Part shown: piece by piece, positions 11,774-12,725 of the stretch | How the letters are laid out: every line of letters begins with the position of its first letter | How positions within the stretch are numbered: position 1 is the stretch's first letter | Origin: JAYXXU01 sp049301135 | GTDB lineage: Bacteria; Pseudomonadota; Gammaproteobacteria; Pseudomonadales; Moraxellaceae | NCBI GenBank assembly: GCA_049301135.1 | Contig: JBAQKP010000141.1 | Location: 1 to 12,725 of the forward strand | DNA length: 12,725 bases | Direction of reading: 5' to 3' | Translations under genes and position numbers: made by a program | The notes under the pieces: generated by a model | Told to the model about the DNA's origin: nothing | Seen by the model: only the letters and a program-made list of their open reading frames with translations | The model's database searches: none

Positions 11774-12725
11774 GCTGTGCTCATCTCTTGAGGCGGCTGT
11801 CGCGCCAACAAAGCCAATTGTTCTTTTAACCGAAGATCGACCGGTACTTTGAACGGCCATCCCGCCTGCTCACGCACCAGACGCGGCAGCAGATAGCCGG
11901 AGAGTTGCACCATGAGTTGGTGATAAATCGATAAGGCGGTCGATTCTTCCACGTCAAAATGTGCAGCACCCTGTACTCGATCCATCAAATGCAAGTAGTA
12001 CGGCAAAACGCCTGCCTGTAATAGACGATGGCTTAGTGCCGCCAGACAATCCGTATTGTCATTAATTCCTTTGAGCAAAACGGTTTGATTAAGCAAGAAC
12101 ATACCACTTTCGCGGCAGCGCTGCAAAACCCTCGTGGTATTTTTATCTAACTCTTTTGGGTGGTTGCTGTGAATCACCAGCACAATATGCAGTCGACTGG
12201 CGGCCAAACGGCTCAGTAACTCGTCATCCATGCGGGCAGGCAGCACCACTGGCAGCCGTGAGTGAATGCGTAGTGTGGTTAGTTGTGGCAGTGATTCGAG
12301 CTGCTCAAGCCAATAAAACAAGCGTCGATTGGACACCGATAGGGGATCGCCGCCACTTAAAATCACTTCATTGAGATCCGCGTGGGCTTGGATGTAATCA
12401 CGAATCCGTGGCCAGTCTTCGGTTTTGGGTAAATTATCTTGATAGGGAAAATGCCGCCGAAAGCAATAGCGACAATGAATCGCACACGCGCCGGTCAAGG
12501 TCAGCAGCAGTCGGTTTTGGTATTTATGTAAAATGCCTGCGGTGGCATTGGCCGCGGCTTCACCGAGTGGATCAAGTGAATAGCCGGTTGGGCTGTCGCT
12601 TTCTATATGCAGCGGTAATACTTGCAGCAGTAACGGATCATCAGGATTGCCGACCTGCATCCGCTGCACAAACGCGCGTGGCACACGCAGCCCAAATGAT
12701 TGCTGACCGGCCAGCGCACCGTCGA
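11770..12725 (-). CDS. epmB: EF-P (R)-beta-lysylation protein EpmB, 5' end outside window
   Basis: Radical-SAM, PLP-dependent lysine 2,3-aminomutase that makes (R)-beta-lysine, which EpmA attaches to elongation factor P; modified EF-P relieves ribosome stalling at polyproline. Residues are counted from the GTG at 12684. The [4Fe-4S] motif is C67-AIH-C71-RY-C74, SGGDPL is at 110-115, and the probable PLP lysine is K279 in WPFKVPVDL near the C-terminus. The family's usual length is about 340 residues. The frame stays open for 13 more codons to the window edge (reading ...FGLR before VPRAFVQRM), so the GTG is probably internal and the real start lies beyond the window. The stop overlaps the next gene's ATG. 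It heads, or is upstream in, the unit with the PilZ-like and FimX-like genes. Confidence 0.95.
   Translation of the reverse strand, partial: DGALAGQQSFGLRVPRAFVQRMQVGNPDDPLLLQVLPLHIESDSPTGYSLDPLGEAAANATAGILHKYQNRLLLTLTGACAIHCRYCFRRHFPYQDNLPKTEDWPRIRDYIQAHADLNEVILSGGDPLSVSNRRLFYWLEQLESLPQLTTLRIHSRLPVVLPARMDDELLSRLAASRLHIVLVIHSNHPKELDKNTTRVLQRCRESGMFLLNQTVLLKGINDNTDCLAALSHRLLQAGVLPYYLHLMDRVQGAAHFDVEESTALSIYHQLMVQLSGYLLPRLVREQAGWPFKVPVDLRLKEQLALLARQPPQEMSTA

Noticed and set aside
11774..11860. 29-residue N-terminal extension of the PilZ-like protein
   Set aside because: It would overlap epmB by about 90 bases; the ATG forming an ATGA junction with the epmB stop is the more economical start.
12682..12684. 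GTG as the start codon of epmB
   Set aside because: The frame is open to the window edge and the preceding residues (FGLR) fit the family's N-terminal region; a 304-residue protein would be shorter than usual.

Overview
The window comes from a gammaproteobacterial chromosome of roughly 50% GC. Several features point to Pseudomonadales, most likely a member of the Moraxellaceae. These are a FimX-type degenerate GGDEF/EAL protein, EpmB, the obgE/proB neighbourhood, an encoded-CCA tRNA-Leu(UAG), and a set of secreted DUF2147 proteins. The taxonomic placement is inference from gene content only; no search was run. There is no sign of phage, insertion sequences, CRISPR or rRNA. No gene-free stretch exceeds 300 bases.

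Left edge (1-1295, + strand): the C-terminal part of a cytosolic Ser/Thr protein kinase. Its ATP-binding N-terminus lies outside the window. A strong stable-RNA-type promoter and tRNA-Leu(UAG) follow directly.

Centre-left (1355-6019): five paralogous genes for exported DUF2147-family proteins of about 165 residues, all on the minus strand. Four are in tandem and the fifth lies on the other side of obgE. All have a signal peptide, a CxxCPAPFT motif and a conserved C-terminal R-x-Q-T-W-x-R-E block. They do not form a tight operon: each is separated from the next by about 160-260 bases holding a hairpin and its own ribosome binding site. The third copy looks mosaic, with the leader and signal peptide of copy 2 and a mature domain like copy 4. 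Copy 4 has a TATAAT promoter and a perfect TGTGA-N6-TCACA (CRP/Vfr-type) dyad in its leader. obgE (+) is divergent from copy 4 and convergent with copy 5, with a perfect 12-bp stem hairpin between.

Centre (6020-7391): an AT-rich 262-base divergent intergenic region with several inverted repeats, then proB (+), the first enzyme of proline synthesis. proB converges, with only 17 bases between, on the operon from the right.

Right (7409-12725, minus strand): a tightly packed, probably single transcription unit read right to left. It runs epmB (EF-P lysine modification, start outside the window), a 598-residue protein with a PilZ-like segment, a FimX-like REC-PAS-GGDEF-EAL protein whose signature motifs are all degenerate (a likely c-di-GMP receptor for type IV pili), then a small lipoprotein c-type cytochrome. 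ATGA and 14-base overlaps suggest translational coupling.

The best candidates for something undescribed are the DUF2147 paralogue array with its mosaic copy and individual regulatory dyads, and the coupling of an EF-P modification enzyme to a PilZ-like/FimX c-di-GMP module.
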